Assembly (NCBI RefSeq): GCF_004382795.1
Contig: NZ_SMSG01000005.1
Location: 333,681 to 397,680 of the forward strand
DNA: 64,000 bases
Direction: 5' to 3'
Source: Cumulibacter soli
GTDB taxonomy: Bacteria; Actinomycetota; Actinomycetes; Mycobacteriales; Antricoccaceae
This document shows positions 45,178-54,192 of this stretch, in pieces (position 1 is the stretch's first letter; the number at the start of each line of letters is the position of its first letter). The translations under genes were made by a program, and so were the position numbers. The notes beneath the pieces are model-generated. The model saw only the letters and a list, made by a program, of their open reading frames with translations, made no database searches and was not told the origin of the DNA.

Positions 45178-47082
45178 ATGACGTTTCAGTTGCCTACGGA
45201 CATACCCATCAATGCGTGGATTGCCCAGCGCACCGCGCAGTCGCTGGCCGCCGGGAGCGACGGCGTCGACAGGCTGAAACGTGAGCCGGGCGGCGCCATC
45301 GACGTCCTGCGCGGGTGGAACGAGGTGTCAATCGCATTGGGCGGTGCCGGCGCAATCGCTGAGACGCTGTCCGAGATGCACCCTGACCCCGTCGTCCGGC
45401 AGGCTGCCGATCAGGCCATCCAAGAGATCGCCACGTTCTCCACCGATCTGGAACTTGATCGCGATCTGTACGAGGTCTTCGCAGCGGCCGACGAGTCCAC
45501 GCTCGATGCTAATGGCGTGCGCCTGCTGCGGAAGATCCGTCAAGACTTCACCCGGGCCGGCGTCGACAAGGACGAGGCGACGCGCGAACGTATCCGCGCA
45601 ATCAACGAGCGGATGGTCGTGCTCAGCCAAGACTTTGGCCGCAATCTGCGTGAGGACGTCCGCAGTATTCGCGTAGCTCCGGCCGTCCTGGAGGGTCTCC
45701 CGTCGGATTGGGTCGCGGCGCACCCCGCAGACGACGACGGCTTCGTCACGGTCACGACCGACTACCCAGACGTCGTTCCCTTTAGTTCCTTCTGCGCGGA
45801 CGCGGATGCGCGCCGTGCGCTTCGCGTGGAGTTCCTGAACCGTGGCTGGCCGCAGAACGACGCCTTGCTACAAGAGCTGTTCGCGCTGCGTCGTGAATAC
45901 GCCGCGTTGGTCGGCTATGACTCGTGGGCCGACTACACCGCAGAGACCAAGATGATCGGCAATGGCGTAGCTATCCTGCAGTTCATCGACAGGATTGCAG
46001 ATGCGGCGCGCGAGTCCGGTGAGCGTGACCGCGCCATTGTGCTGGAACGGCTGCGCCAGGACCGCCCCGAAGCGAGCACCGTGGACGCGGCCGACCTCGC
46101 CTATTACTCCGAACTCGTCCGCAAGGAGCAACTCGACGTCGATGCGCAGTTGGTGCGCACGTACTTCGACTTCGAGAAGGTGCGCGCCGGACTGCTGGAG
46201 GTCACCGGCAGACTATTCGGGCTGCGCTACCAACCGATCGAGGCGAGCACCTGGCACGAAGATGTTGCGTCGTACGACGTGTTTTTTGCTGATACCGACG
46301 CTCAGGTAGGTCGGATCCACCTCGATCTGCATCCCCGCGAGGGTAAGTACAAGCATGCCGCTCAGTTCACCTTGGTCGAGGGAATCGTCGGCCGCCAGCT
46401 CCCGGAGGGCGTGCTGGCCTGCAACTTCAGTCGGGGACTCATGGAGCACGACGACGTCGTGACGCTGTTCCACGAGTTCGGCCACCTGGTGCACCACATC
46501 GTCGGCGGACACACCCCATGGCACCGGTTCTCCGGCGTCGCGACCGAATGGGATTTCGTCGAAGCGCCCAGTCAATTGCTCGAAGAGTGGGCCTGGGACG
46601 CCAGCGTCCTGCAGAGCTTCGCGACCAACGCCACCGGCCAACCCATCCCGACCGACCTCGTCGCGGCCATGCGTAAAGCGGAGGATTTCGGTAAGGGTCT
46701 GCATGCCCGAACGCAGATGTTCTACGCCGCCATGTCGTACTGGTTCCACGTCGAGGAGTACGACGACCTGACGGCTCGGCTGCGTGAGCTGCAAGAGCAG
46801 TACAGCCTGCTGCCGTACATCGATGACACGCATATGCACGCGTCATTCGGACATTTGGACGGCTACTCCTCGGGGTATTACACCTACATGTGGTCGCTGG
46901 TTATCGCGAAGGACCTGTTCAGCGCTTTCGACACCGCGGACTTGTTCGAGCCAACCGTGGCGCGACGTTACCGAGAGCAGATTCTGGCCGCCGGCGGCAC
47001 TCGAGATGCCGCCGACCTGGTGACTGCGTTCCTCGGTCGCCCGTCGTCATTCGCGGCGTTCGAGGCGTGGCTAGCGCTGTAG
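45178..47082 (+). CDS. M3 family zinc metallopeptidase (oligopeptidase)
   Basis: 634 residues. Zinc site H432-E-F-G-H436 in LFHEFGHLVHHIVGGH, with the downstream zinc ligand region FVEAPSQLLEEWAWD, as in thimet oligopeptidase/Dcp. HMHASFGHLDGYSSGYYTYMWSLVIAKDLF near the C-terminus carries substrate-binding His and Tyr. It degrades short cytosolic peptides. No signal peptide. Stands alone and converges with the iron ABC operon. Confidence 0.92.
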   Translation: MTFQLPTDIPINAWIAQRTAQSLAAGSDGVDRLKREPGGAIDVLRGWNEVSIALGGAGAIAETLSEMHPDPVVRQAADQAIQEIATFSTDLELDRDLYEVFAAADESTLDANGVRLLRKIRQDFTRAGVDKDEATRERIRAINERMVVLSQDFGRNLREDVRSIRVAPAVLEGLPSDWVAAHPADDDGFVTVTTDYPDVVPFSSFCADADARRALRVEFLNRGWPQNDALLQELFALRREYAALVGYDSWADYTAETKMIGNGVAILQFIDRIADAARESGERDRAIVLERLRQDRPEASTVDAADLAYYSELVRKEQLDVDAQLVRTYFDFEKVRAGLLEVTGRLFGLRYQPIEASTWHEDVASYDVFFADTDAQVGRIHLDLHPREGKYKHAAQFTLVEGIVGRQLPEGVLACNFSRGLMEHDDVVTLFHEFGHLVHHIVGGHTPWHRFSGVATEWDFVEAPSQLLEEWAWDASVLQSFATNATGQPIPTDLVAAMRKAEDFGKGLHARTQMFYAAMSYWFHVEEYDDLTARLRELQEQYSLLPYIDDTHMHASFGHLDGYSSGYYTYMWSLVIAKDLFSAFDTADLFEPTVARRYREQILAAGGTRDAADLVTAFLGRPSSFAAFEAWLAL

Positions 47083-47119
47083 CGACGTACGACGGGCTGC
47101 TAGGACGTTCGGCAGCCGC

Positions 47120-47962
47120 TCAGGGTTTGGTGATTAGCGGCGGAATACTGCTGAGATCCGGCGGTGGCGCCGGATTCGGGATGATCATCGACGCGCCGCT
47201 GGCTTCGTCAACGACGAGTCGACAGTCGAGACCGAACACGTCCGAAATCAGGTCCGCGGTCAACACCTCTGCCGGTGGGCCGTGAGAAATCACTGTGCCC
47301 GCGCGCATCACGACGAGGTCGTCTGCGTAGTGCGCTGCCTGCTGTAGGTCATGCAGTACGGCGATCACGGTGCGCCCCTGCGCGCGGACCATTTCGCGCA
47401 CGAGTTCTAATAGCGAGTGTTGATGCGCTATGTCGAGGAAGGTTGTCGGCTCGTCAAGCAGCACCACCTCGGTCTGCTGCGCCAGCACCATCGCTACCCA
47501 CACGCGCTGGCGCTGCCCTCCGGAAAGGTCATCGACAAGTCGATCACCGAGATCGGTCATCTCGGTTGCGGCGAGCGCCCCTTCGACGGCGTCGTGATCA
47601 GCCGAACTCCATTGCTTCAACAGGCTCTGGTGTGGGTAACGCCCGCGAGCGACGAGGTCACGCACAGTGATGCCCGACGGTGCGTGCGCGGTCTGTGGGA
47701 GGAGCGCGAGCCGCTTCGCGAAGCCGCGGGCGTTCAGCCCGCGCGCGTTCACGCCGTCCAGCGTGATTTCGCCGTGCGAGGGGTGAAGCAGACGGATCAT
47801 CGTGCGCAGCAGCGTCGATTTACCGCAGCCGTTCGGCCCGACGATCGCGGTGAACCGACCTGGCGCGATATCCAGGGTCATGTCGGGAATGATCTGATTG
47901 CCGTCGAGCGTCACGCGCAGGTCGTGCGCGCTGAGTCTGGCCGCGTGATCGATCGGGATCAT
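47120..47962 (-). CDS. Iron-siderophore ABC transporter ATP-binding protein
   Basis: 280 residues. Walker A VGPNGCGKSTLL, signature LSGGQRQRVWVAMVLAQQTEVVLLDEP (with Walker B), and H-loop VIAVLHDL. FepC/FhuC class. It powers siderophore uptake with the two permeases upstream, overlapping the second by 4 bases. The binding protein is divergent at 50060. Confidence 0.94.
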   Translation of the reverse strand: MIPIDHAARLSAHDLRVTLDGNQIIPDMTLDIAPGRFTAIVGPNGCGKSTLLRTMIRLLHPSHGEITLDGVNARGLNARGFAKRLALLPQTAHAPSGITVRDLVARGRYPHQSLLKQWSSADHDAVEGALAATEMTDLGDRLVDDLSGGQRQRVWVAMVLAQQTEVVLLDEPTTFLDIAHQHSLLELVREMVRAQGRTVIAVLHDLQQAAHYADDLVVMRAGTVISHGPPAEVLTADLISDVFGLDCRLVVDEASGASMIIPNPAPPPDLSSIPPLITKP

Positions 47963-49008
47963 GATTTCCGAGCCTCCTTCGCCAGTAATAACACGAGGTA
48001 GATGCCGCCTATCGTGGTGGTAACCACGCCGACCGGCAGTTGGATGGGATCGAACGTGCGTTGCGCGAGAACATCGGCGACGAGCAGCAGCGCGGCGCCA
48101 GTAAGCGCGGTCGGGAACGGCGTGACCTGTGGTGATCGAGTGATCCGGCGCGCGAGGTGAGGAGCGGCGAGCGCGACGAAAGAAATTGGGCCGGCGATCG
48201 CGGTTGATACCGCGGTGAGCCCGACCGCGACCGCCAGCAGCAGCGGTCGCGTCACGGATAGCCGCAATCCGAGTCCGGCGGCGGCATCATCGCCGAGGTC
48301 GAGCGCTTGCAGTCTGCGAGTCAGTGCAACCGAGCCTGCGACGAGGACGACCAGGGCGATGCCGGCGGGCGCGACCTGAATCCACCGCAGTCCGTTGAGG
48401 TCGCCAGCACCCCACGTGGCTGCGGCCATCGACAGGTCGAGATCGGCCGCACCGATCAGCCAGCGATTCACGGCCGCGAGCATCGCGGACACGCCAAGCC
48501 CGACGAGCACCATGCGTAATCCCGCAGAACCGGAGCGCTGCGAAAGCAGATAGACCGCGCCGGCCGCGACGATGCCCCCGGCCAAGGACGCGCCCGCGAT
48601 GGGGGCGAAACCGGTGGCGCCGCCGTACATCGCCAGCAGCACGCCGGTATACGCGCCGGTGTTGAAACCGATCACATCGGGGGACCCGAGTGGGTTGCGG
48701 GTCAGCGACTGAAAGATCGCGCCGGACAGCGCCAGCGCTCCACCGATCACGATCGCGGCGACGATCCGGGACAGTCGCCACTGAAGTACTACGGTGGCTG
48801 GAAATCCGTCGAGCCCACCGAAGAGCACAGCTAGCGCGTCTGCCGAGGTGAGACCTGCGCCGGGCTGAATGAGCGCTCCGAAACCGACGAGTAGTACCAC
48901 GAGTAGCAGGATCGTGCCGACCGCGACGCTGCGTCGATGTAGACGCAGGCTGACCGGCCCGACACTGACTGGATGAAACACCGGTCGCGAGGGTTTCGTG
49001 GAGGTCAT
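47959..49008 (-). CDS. Iron-siderophore ABC transporter permease (FecCD family)
   Basis: 349 residues with about nine to ten membrane helices. FecCD blocks LALSGAIFQSLTRNPLGSPDVIGFNTGAYTGVLL and GPISFVALAAPHLARRI are clear. It forms half of the membrane channel with the upstream permease. Overlaps it (49005-49008) and the ATPase gene (47959-47962) by 4 bases each. Confidence 0.94.
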   Translation of the reverse strand: MTSTKPSRPVFHPVSVGPVSLRLHRRSVAVGTILLLVVLLVGFGALIQPGAGLTSADALAVLFGGLDGFPATVVLQWRLSRIVAAIVIGGALALSGAIFQSLTRNPLGSPDVIGFNTGAYTGVLLAMYGGATGFAPIAGASLAGGIVAAGAVYLLSQRSGSAGLRMVLVGLGVSAMLAAVNRWLIGAADLDLSMAAATWGAGDLNGLRWIQVAPAGIALVVLVAGSVALTRRLQALDLGDDAAAGLGLRLSVTRPLLLAVAVGLTAVSTAIAGPISFVALAAPHLARRITRSPQVTPFPTALTGAALLLVADVLAQRTFDPIQLPVGVVTTTIGGIYLVLLLAKEARKS

Positions 49009-50015
49009 AGCGCCGCCACCCTCCGTCGCCGCGCGATCGCGATCAGGAATGGCGCGCCGACGAAGGCGACGACTATCCCGGCGGGTAGTTCGCCGGGAAG
49101 TAGGACTCGGCCGAGTACGTCGGCGCCGATGAGCGTGATCGGTGCAATGACCGCCGACAGTACGATTACCCAGCGATTGTCGGGACCGCTGATCCGGCGA
49201 GCGAGATGTGGAACCATCAGCCCGAGGAAGATGATGACACCGGCGGTCGCAGCGACGGAGCCGGCCAGCAGCGTAACAGCGGCGACGGCTAGAATGCGCG
49301 TGGTGCGGACTGACGCCCCCAGGGAGGTGGCGGCCTCCTCACCGAGCGCGATCGCGTTGAGCCCCCGCGCGCATAATGCGGCGAGCACGAGACCGGTTAG
49401 TACGAATCCGCTGATCTGCCAGGTAGGCGTCAGTGTGCCGACGTCCACGATGCCGAGATTCCAGGTGCGCAAGCGATCAAAGGCCTGCGGGTTGAGAAGG
49501 GCTAGGCCTTGGCCGATACCTTCCAGGACGGCAGAGAGTGCGACGCCAGCGAGCACGAGTCGTGCCGGATCGGCGCCGGTGCGACTACGGCCGATGAGAT
49601 ACACGCTGACAGAGGCGACTAATGCTCCGAAGAACGCGAACCAGATGTAGCCGAGAAGTGGCTGGATACCGAAGATCCCGACAGCGAGTACGACGCAGAA
49701 CGCCGCCCCGGCGTTGACGCCGAGCACACCCGGATCGGCAAGCGGATTACGGGTGAGTCCCTGAATTACTGCTCCGGCGACCCCGACGGCAATCCCGGCA
49801 ACCAGCGCGAGCACGGTGCGGGGGATTCGGCCATCCCAGATCGGGGTGTGGTCTGGATTGGTCAAGTCGCGTTGAAATACGGCCTCGAGCACGGTCCCAG
49901 GAGAAAGCGCTCTGGCGCCGATCATCAGACTGAGTACCATGACCGCCAACAGGAGGGCGACGAGGCCGCAGAGCCAAAAGAAGAGACGACCGTGTGAGGT
50001 CGTCGGCTTTTGCAT
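49005..50015 (-). CDS. Iron-siderophore ABC transporter permease (FecCD family)
   Basis: 336 residues. GVAGAVIQGLTRNPLADPGVLGVNAGAAF and GVIIFLGLMVPHLARRISGPDNRW mark the FecCD family. First gene of the minus-strand iron operon, 44 bases from the divergent binding protein gene, with an iron box between. Confidence 0.94.
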   Translation of the reverse strand: MQKPTTSHGRLFFWLCGLVALLLAVMVLSLMIGARALSPGTVLEAVFQRDLTNPDHTPIWDGRIPRTVLALVAGIAVGVAGAVIQGLTRNPLADPGVLGVNAGAAFCVVLAVGIFGIQPLLGYIWFAFFGALVASVSVYLIGRSRTGADPARLVLAGVALSAVLEGIGQGLALLNPQAFDRLRTWNLGIVDVGTLTPTWQISGFVLTGLVLAALCARGLNAIALGEEAATSLGASVRTTRILAVAAVTLLAGSVAATAGVIIFLGLMVPHLARRISGPDNRWVIVLSAVIAPITLIGADVLGRVLLPGELPAGIVVAFVGAPFLIAIARRRRVAAL

Positions 50016-50035
50016 GCGCGAGAGGTTATCACGAG

Positions 50036-50054
50036 CAAAATTAGGCTAACCTAA
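50036..50054. promoter_or_regulatory. IdeR/DtxR-type iron box
   Basis: The 19-base site ends in TTAGGCTAACCTAA (50041-50054) and matches 15 of 19 positions of the TTAGGTTAGGCTAACCTAA consensus; mismatches are at the left end. It lies between the divergent permease and binding protein genes, 5 bases before the ATG at 50060. Fe-bound IdeR would repress both directions when iron is sufficient. Confidence 0.85.
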
Positions 50055-50059
50055 CCGCT

Positions 50060-51094
50060 ATGAATTCAAGGAAGCGCAGCGGTCGGCTGCTCCTACCGAC
50101 CCTTCTCGCACTCGCTTTGTTCGTGAGCGGATGCGCCGGCGGATCGGACGACGCCGACGCGAATAACAATGCCGGCACCGGGAACGACAAGGTGGCCACC
50201 GGCGGCGAGGAGTTCGCAGACGCGGACGCGGAGACCGCCAAACTCGGCTCGGATGCCGCGCCCGGCGAGTTCCCGCGCACCGTGACGCACTCAATGGGGG
50301 AGACCGAGATCCAGGAGAAACCCGAACGCGTCGTCGTCCTGGACACCGGCGAGTTGGACGACGTCCTCACGCTGGGCATCATGCCTGTTGGACTCGTAAC
50401 GACTGAGGGTGCCGATCCCATTGCGCCGTACCTTGCCGACCAGGCAGAGGGCATCGAGTCTGTCGGCACAGTCAACTCGCTCAACTTGGAAAAGATCGCC
50501 GAACTGCAGCCCGACCTGATTCTGGGCTCGCAACTTCGCGCGGACAAGCTCTACGAACAGCTCTCGCAGATCGCGCCGACCGTGTTCTCGATCCGCCCGG
50601 GATTCCCGTGGAAAGAGAACTTCACTCTGGTCGCCGATGCACTGGGTGAGGAAGAGGGCGCCGAAGCTGCGCTCGCCGACTACGACGCCAAGGTAGAGGA
50701 AGTGAAGGCCGCCATTGACGGCGACCCGACCGTCTCCCTCGTCCGTTGGATGCCGGACAAACTGCGGATCTATGGCGACAAGTCGTTCATCGGCGTGATT
50801 CTGAACGACATTGGCCTCGCGCGCCCGGACAACCAGCAGATCGACGAACTTGCCATTGAGATTTCCCCAGAGAACATCGCTGAGGCGGACGCCGACTACA
50901 TCTTCTACAGCAGCTATGGCGATCCCGACGCAACCGGCGAGACTCAGGTCATAGAGGGTGCAGGTTGGAAGGCGCTCGATGGGGTCAAGAATGGGAAGGC
51001 GTTCCGTGTCGACGACGGCGTCTGGTTCCTGGGGCTCGGCCCGACAGGTGCCGACCTCGTCCTAGACCAGCTGAAGGATTACCTCAGCAAGTAG
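50060..51094 (+). CDS. Iron-siderophore-binding lipoprotein
   Basis: 344 residues. Lipobox VSG-C25, Gly/Asn/Asp-rich linker, then a class III periplasmic-binding fold: KPERVVVLDTGELDDVLTLGIMPVGL, LNLEKIAELQPDLILGSQLRADKLYEQLSQIAPTV and a C-terminal GLGPTGADLVLDQLKDYL. It hands a ferric siderophore to the divergent FecCD/ATPase system. An iron box lies in its promoter. Confidence 0.93.
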   Translation: MNSRKRSGRLLLPTLLALALFVSGCAGGSDDADANNNAGTGNDKVATGGEEFADADAETAKLGSDAAPGEFPRTVTHSMGETEIQEKPERVVVLDTGELDDVLTLGIMPVGLVTTEGADPIAPYLADQAEGIESVGTVNSLNLEKIAELQPDLILGSQLRADKLYEQLSQIAPTVFSIRPGFPWKENFTLVADALGEEEGAEAALADYDAKVEEVKAAIDGDPTVSLVRWMPDKLRIYGDKSFIGVILNDIGLARPDNQQIDELAIEISPENIAEADADYIFYSSYGDPDATGETQVIEGAGWKALDGVKNGKAFRVDDGVWFLGLGPTGADLVLDQLKDYLSK

Positions 51095-51149
51095 CGCGAT
51101 AGCCACATATCTGCGGTGTTCGCACACGTGATCGTCACCGGCTATCGCG
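51095..51149 (+). terminator. Inverted repeat after the siderophore-binding gene
   Basis: Bases 51095-51104 pair with 51140-51149 (10 bp) around a 35-base loop, immediately after the stop. Possible terminator; the long loop lowers confidence. Confidence 0.4.
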
Positions 51150-51177
51150 TGTACGGGCACTGCAGATCTATCTATGG

Positions 51178-52437
51178 ATGAGATTTCATCTCGCGATCGA
51201 CGAAGACTTCCCATCCGTGCGGTTAACTCGGCGTATGAACAACGCGCTGGAATCCGAAGAAGAACGGCCCGATCAGTTCGGTCTACCACGCGGGATCATC
51301 ATCCTGCTTGGCCTCGCGTCCGTAGTGGTCGTGGTATTCGGCATGCGTGCGGTCGCCGATATCCTCGCGCCGATCTTCTTGGCGCTGGCGTTGACGATCA
51401 CCGTGTATCCGATGCGCGTCTGGCTTCAGCGGTACGGGGTCCCCTCCTGGCTGGCCACGCTGCTGGTCGTCGTCGGGGTCTATCTGTTGCTCGTGGTGCT
51501 GGTTTTCGCGTTCGTCCTCGGCGTCACCCGGCTTGCGGAACTGTTGCCTGACTACGCCGCGCAGTTCTCCAGCACGCTCGACGACATCACGACGTGGGTC
51601 GGGGGTTTTGGCGTTGGCAGCGATGAAATCCAGGAGGTGTTGGCTAACGTCGATTACGGCTCGCTCGTCGGCATCGTCGGGGACATCGTCAACGGACTTT
51701 TGGGCATCCTGTCGGACCTGATTTTCATCATTGCCCTCCTGCTCTTCATGGGAATTGACAGCGCCAAGTTCACCACTCGGATGGAGCGGGTACGTGGTGG
51801 CCGGGAGCAGGCGCTCACTGCGCTGGGCGCGTTCGCCACAGGCACGCGCAAGTATTTCGCCGTCTCGACCATCTTCGGCGCCATCGTCGCGGTCCTCGAC
51901 TGGCTCGCCTTGGTGATCCTCGACGTCCCGGCGGCGCTGCTGTGGGGCATCTTGGCGTTCATCACCAACTACATCCCGAATATTGGGTTCATCATCGGGT
52001 TGGTGCCGCCGGCATTACTGGCGCTACTGGCGCACGGTCCGGGGACGATGATCGCGGTCATCATCATCTACATTCTGCTGAACTTCATCATCCAGAGTGT
52101 GATTCAGCCGAAGTACATGGGCGACTCGGTCGGCCTGACCACGACCGTGACCTTCCTGTCGCTGATCTTCTGGACCTTTGTGCTCGGCCCGCTGGGCTCG
52201 ATTCTGTCGGTGCCGATGACTCTGCTGGTCAAGGCAACCCTGGTGGACTTCGACCCGCGGAGTCAGTGGCTGCAACTGTTCCTGGGCGATCCGCCCGATC
52301 ACGCCGCGCGCCGGCGGCGCCGACGCGGCACCGGGGTGCGACGAGTGGTGGTGCTGATGCGCCGTCGGCCGAGCGCTGCGGGGGAGATGGACGTCGAGAG
52401 CGCCGAGCCCCGTTCGACACAGCAGGGCGAGACCTGA
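51178..52437 (+). CDS. AI-2E family transporter (PerM-like permease)
   Basis: 419 residues from the ATG at 51178; an ATG at 51235 fits the family equally well, and neither has a ribosome binding site. About eight membrane helices. Conserved PrsW/PerM-type blocks: GILAFITNYIPNIGFIIGLVPPALLALL and QPKYMGDSVGLTTTVTFLSLIFWTFVLGPLGSILSVPMT. Family members move autoinducer-2 or act as Na+/H+ antiporters. A long Arg-rich cytoplasmic tail is unusual. Confidence 0.88.
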   Translation: MRFHLAIDEDFPSVRLTRRMNNALESEEERPDQFGLPRGIIILLGLASVVVVVFGMRAVADILAPIFLALALTITVYPMRVWLQRYGVPSWLATLLVVVGVYLLLVVLVFAFVLGVTRLAELLPDYAAQFSSTLDDITTWVGGFGVGSDEIQEVLANVDYGSLVGIVGDIVNGLLGILSDLIFIIALLLFMGIDSAKFTTRMERVRGGREQALTALGAFATGTRKYFAVSTIFGAIVAVLDWLALVILDVPAALLWGILAFITNYIPNIGFIIGLVPPALLALLAHGPGTMIAVIIIYILLNFIIQSVIQPKYMGDSVGLTTTVTFLSLIFWTFVLGPLGSILSVPMTLLVKATLVDFDPRSQWLQLFLGDPPDHAARRRRRRGTGVRRVVVLMRRRPSAAGEMDVESAEPRSTQQGET

Positions 52438-52541
52438 GCCGCCGGTTACCGCTGGGGTCGGAATCGTTAGGTTTTGGTGGCCGAAACTCGTTAACCCACG
52501 TTTAATGTCATATGACCCACATCTCATTAAGGAGTGACTCC

Positions 52542-54119
52542 GTGTCCCAGCCGTTGTACCCGGGATCGATCGCCGAAACCCCCGACATCCAGCAGGCGCG
52601 ATCCTGGGCGTTCAGCGCCCACTTGACCCGAATGGCGCGCAAGCAGCCCAACAACATCGCGTTCAAGTGTGATGACGAGACGCTGACTTACGGCGAGTTG
52701 GATCATAAGGTCACCCGGTTGGCTAATGCGCTGCGCGGACGGGGCATTGAGCGCGGCGATCGTGTCGCAACGATCAGCATGAACAACCTTGAGCACGTGA
52801 TCACGTTCTGGGCCGCGTGGCGTCTGGGTGCTGTCGTCGTTCCGATGAACTTCCGACTTGCCCCGCCAGAGCTCACGTATCTGATCACCGATTCCGGTGC
52901 GAAGGCTGTCGTCGTGGACGCCGCTTTCGACAACCTTGAGCAGGCGGCGCGTGACGCGGTCGCCGTGCGCCTGGTCATCGGCGGAGAGCCGTCCGACGGC
53001 GCCGAAGACTTCACGGCCTTCCTGGAGTCCGGCAGCGACGTACACGAATACGTGCACGTTGAGGAGAACGAACTCTGCACCATCATGTACACCTCGGGCA
53101 CCACCGGTCTGCCCAAGGGCGCGATGCTGAGCTACAGCAACTTGCTCGCGCAGGTACACAACATCATCGCGATCTTCAAACTCACCGGTCCGGACGAAGT
53201 GAATCTGTGCGGAGTCCCGCTGTTCCACATCGCCGGTATCGGTGGACTACTACCGAACTTCCGCCTCGGTGGACGGACGATCGTCCAGCGCCTCGGCGCG
53301 TTCGATCCGCAGGCAACCCTGGAGTTGATCCGCGACGAAGGGGTGACCCAGGCGTTCCTGGTCCCGACGCAATGGCAGGCGGTGTGCGCCCTGCCGCCGT
53401 TGGACCCGCCGATCACGACGCTGCGGCGGATCTCCTGGGGCGCGGCGCCGACGACCATCGGCATCCTCGAGGGAATGGAACGCACCTTCGGCGGCATCGA
53501 GAATATCGCCGTATTCGGGCAATCGGAGATGTCGCCGGTCACCTGCTCACTGGACGCCAAGGATGCGATCCGCAAGATCGGCTCGGTCGGCCTGCCGATT
53601 CCTGGAGTCGAGGCGCGTGTCGTGGACGCATCGGGGAACGACGTTGCCCAGGGGGAGGTGGGGGAGATCGTCTACCGCGGTCCGAACATGATGCTGGGCT
53701 ACTGGAACCGCCCCGAAGCGACTGCTGAGGCGTTCGCCGGCGGTTGGTTCCATTCCGGCGACCTCGTCCGGCAGGACGAAGAGGGTTTCGTGTACGTCGT
53801 TGACCGGCTCAAGGACATGCTGATCTCCGGTGGTGAAAACATTTATTGCGCCGAGGTCGAAGCTGCCGTCCAATCGCATCCTGACGTGCTGGAAGCCGCC
53901 GTGATCGGCCGCCCGCATGAGAAGTGGGGTGAGATTCCGATCGTGATCGTTGCCGCGAACCCGGGTGCGACTCTTACCGAGCAAGACGTTCTCGACCATG
54001 TCAGCGACAAACTCGCACGCTACAAGCAGCCGAAGGGCGTGCATTTCGTCGATGCGCTGCCGCGCAACGCTTCGGGTAAGGTCACCAAACCCGACCTACG
54101 TAAGGAATTCGGTAAGTAG
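52542..54119 (+). CDS. Acyl-CoA ligase (AMP-binding), class I
   Basis: 525 residues from the GTG at 52542, chosen because AAGGAG lies 7 bases upstream; the in-frame ATG at 52512 lacks a site. A3 motif YTSGTTGLPKG from residue 183, FGQSEMSPVT in place of the usual GMTE box, GWFHSGDLVRQDEEGF, DRLKDMLISGGENIYCAEVE and catalytic Lys in NASGKVTKPDLR. Fatty or aromatic acid CoA ligase. 73 bases before the next ligase, same strand. Confidence 0.9.
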   Translation: MSQPLYPGSIAETPDIQQARSWAFSAHLTRMARKQPNNIAFKCDDETLTYGELDHKVTRLANALRGRGIERGDRVATISMNNLEHVITFWAAWRLGAVVVPMNFRLAPPELTYLITDSGAKAVVVDAAFDNLEQAARDAVAVRLVIGGEPSDGAEDFTAFLESGSDVHEYVHVEENELCTIMYTSGTTGLPKGAMLSYSNLLAQVHNIIAIFKLTGPDEVNLCGVPLFHIAGIGGLLPNFRLGGRTIVQRLGAFDPQATLELIRDEGVTQAFLVPTQWQAVCALPPLDPPITTLRRISWGAAPTTIGILEGMERTFGGIENIAVFGQSEMSPVTCSLDAKDAIRKIGSVGLPIPGVEARVVDASGNDVAQGEVGEIVYRGPNMMLGYWNRPEATAEAFAGGWFHSGDLVRQDEEGFVYVVDRLKDMLISGGENIYCAEVEAAVQSHPDVLEAAVIGRPHEKWGEIPIVIVAANPGATLTEQDVLDHVSDKLARYKQPKGVHFVDALPRNASGKVTKPDLRKEFGK

Positions 54120-54192
54120 TAGTTGCCGGCGCGCGCCGTAATCGCGACGTGCGCCGGCTCCTGTAATCAATATCGAGAAACGGGAGGGTCTC

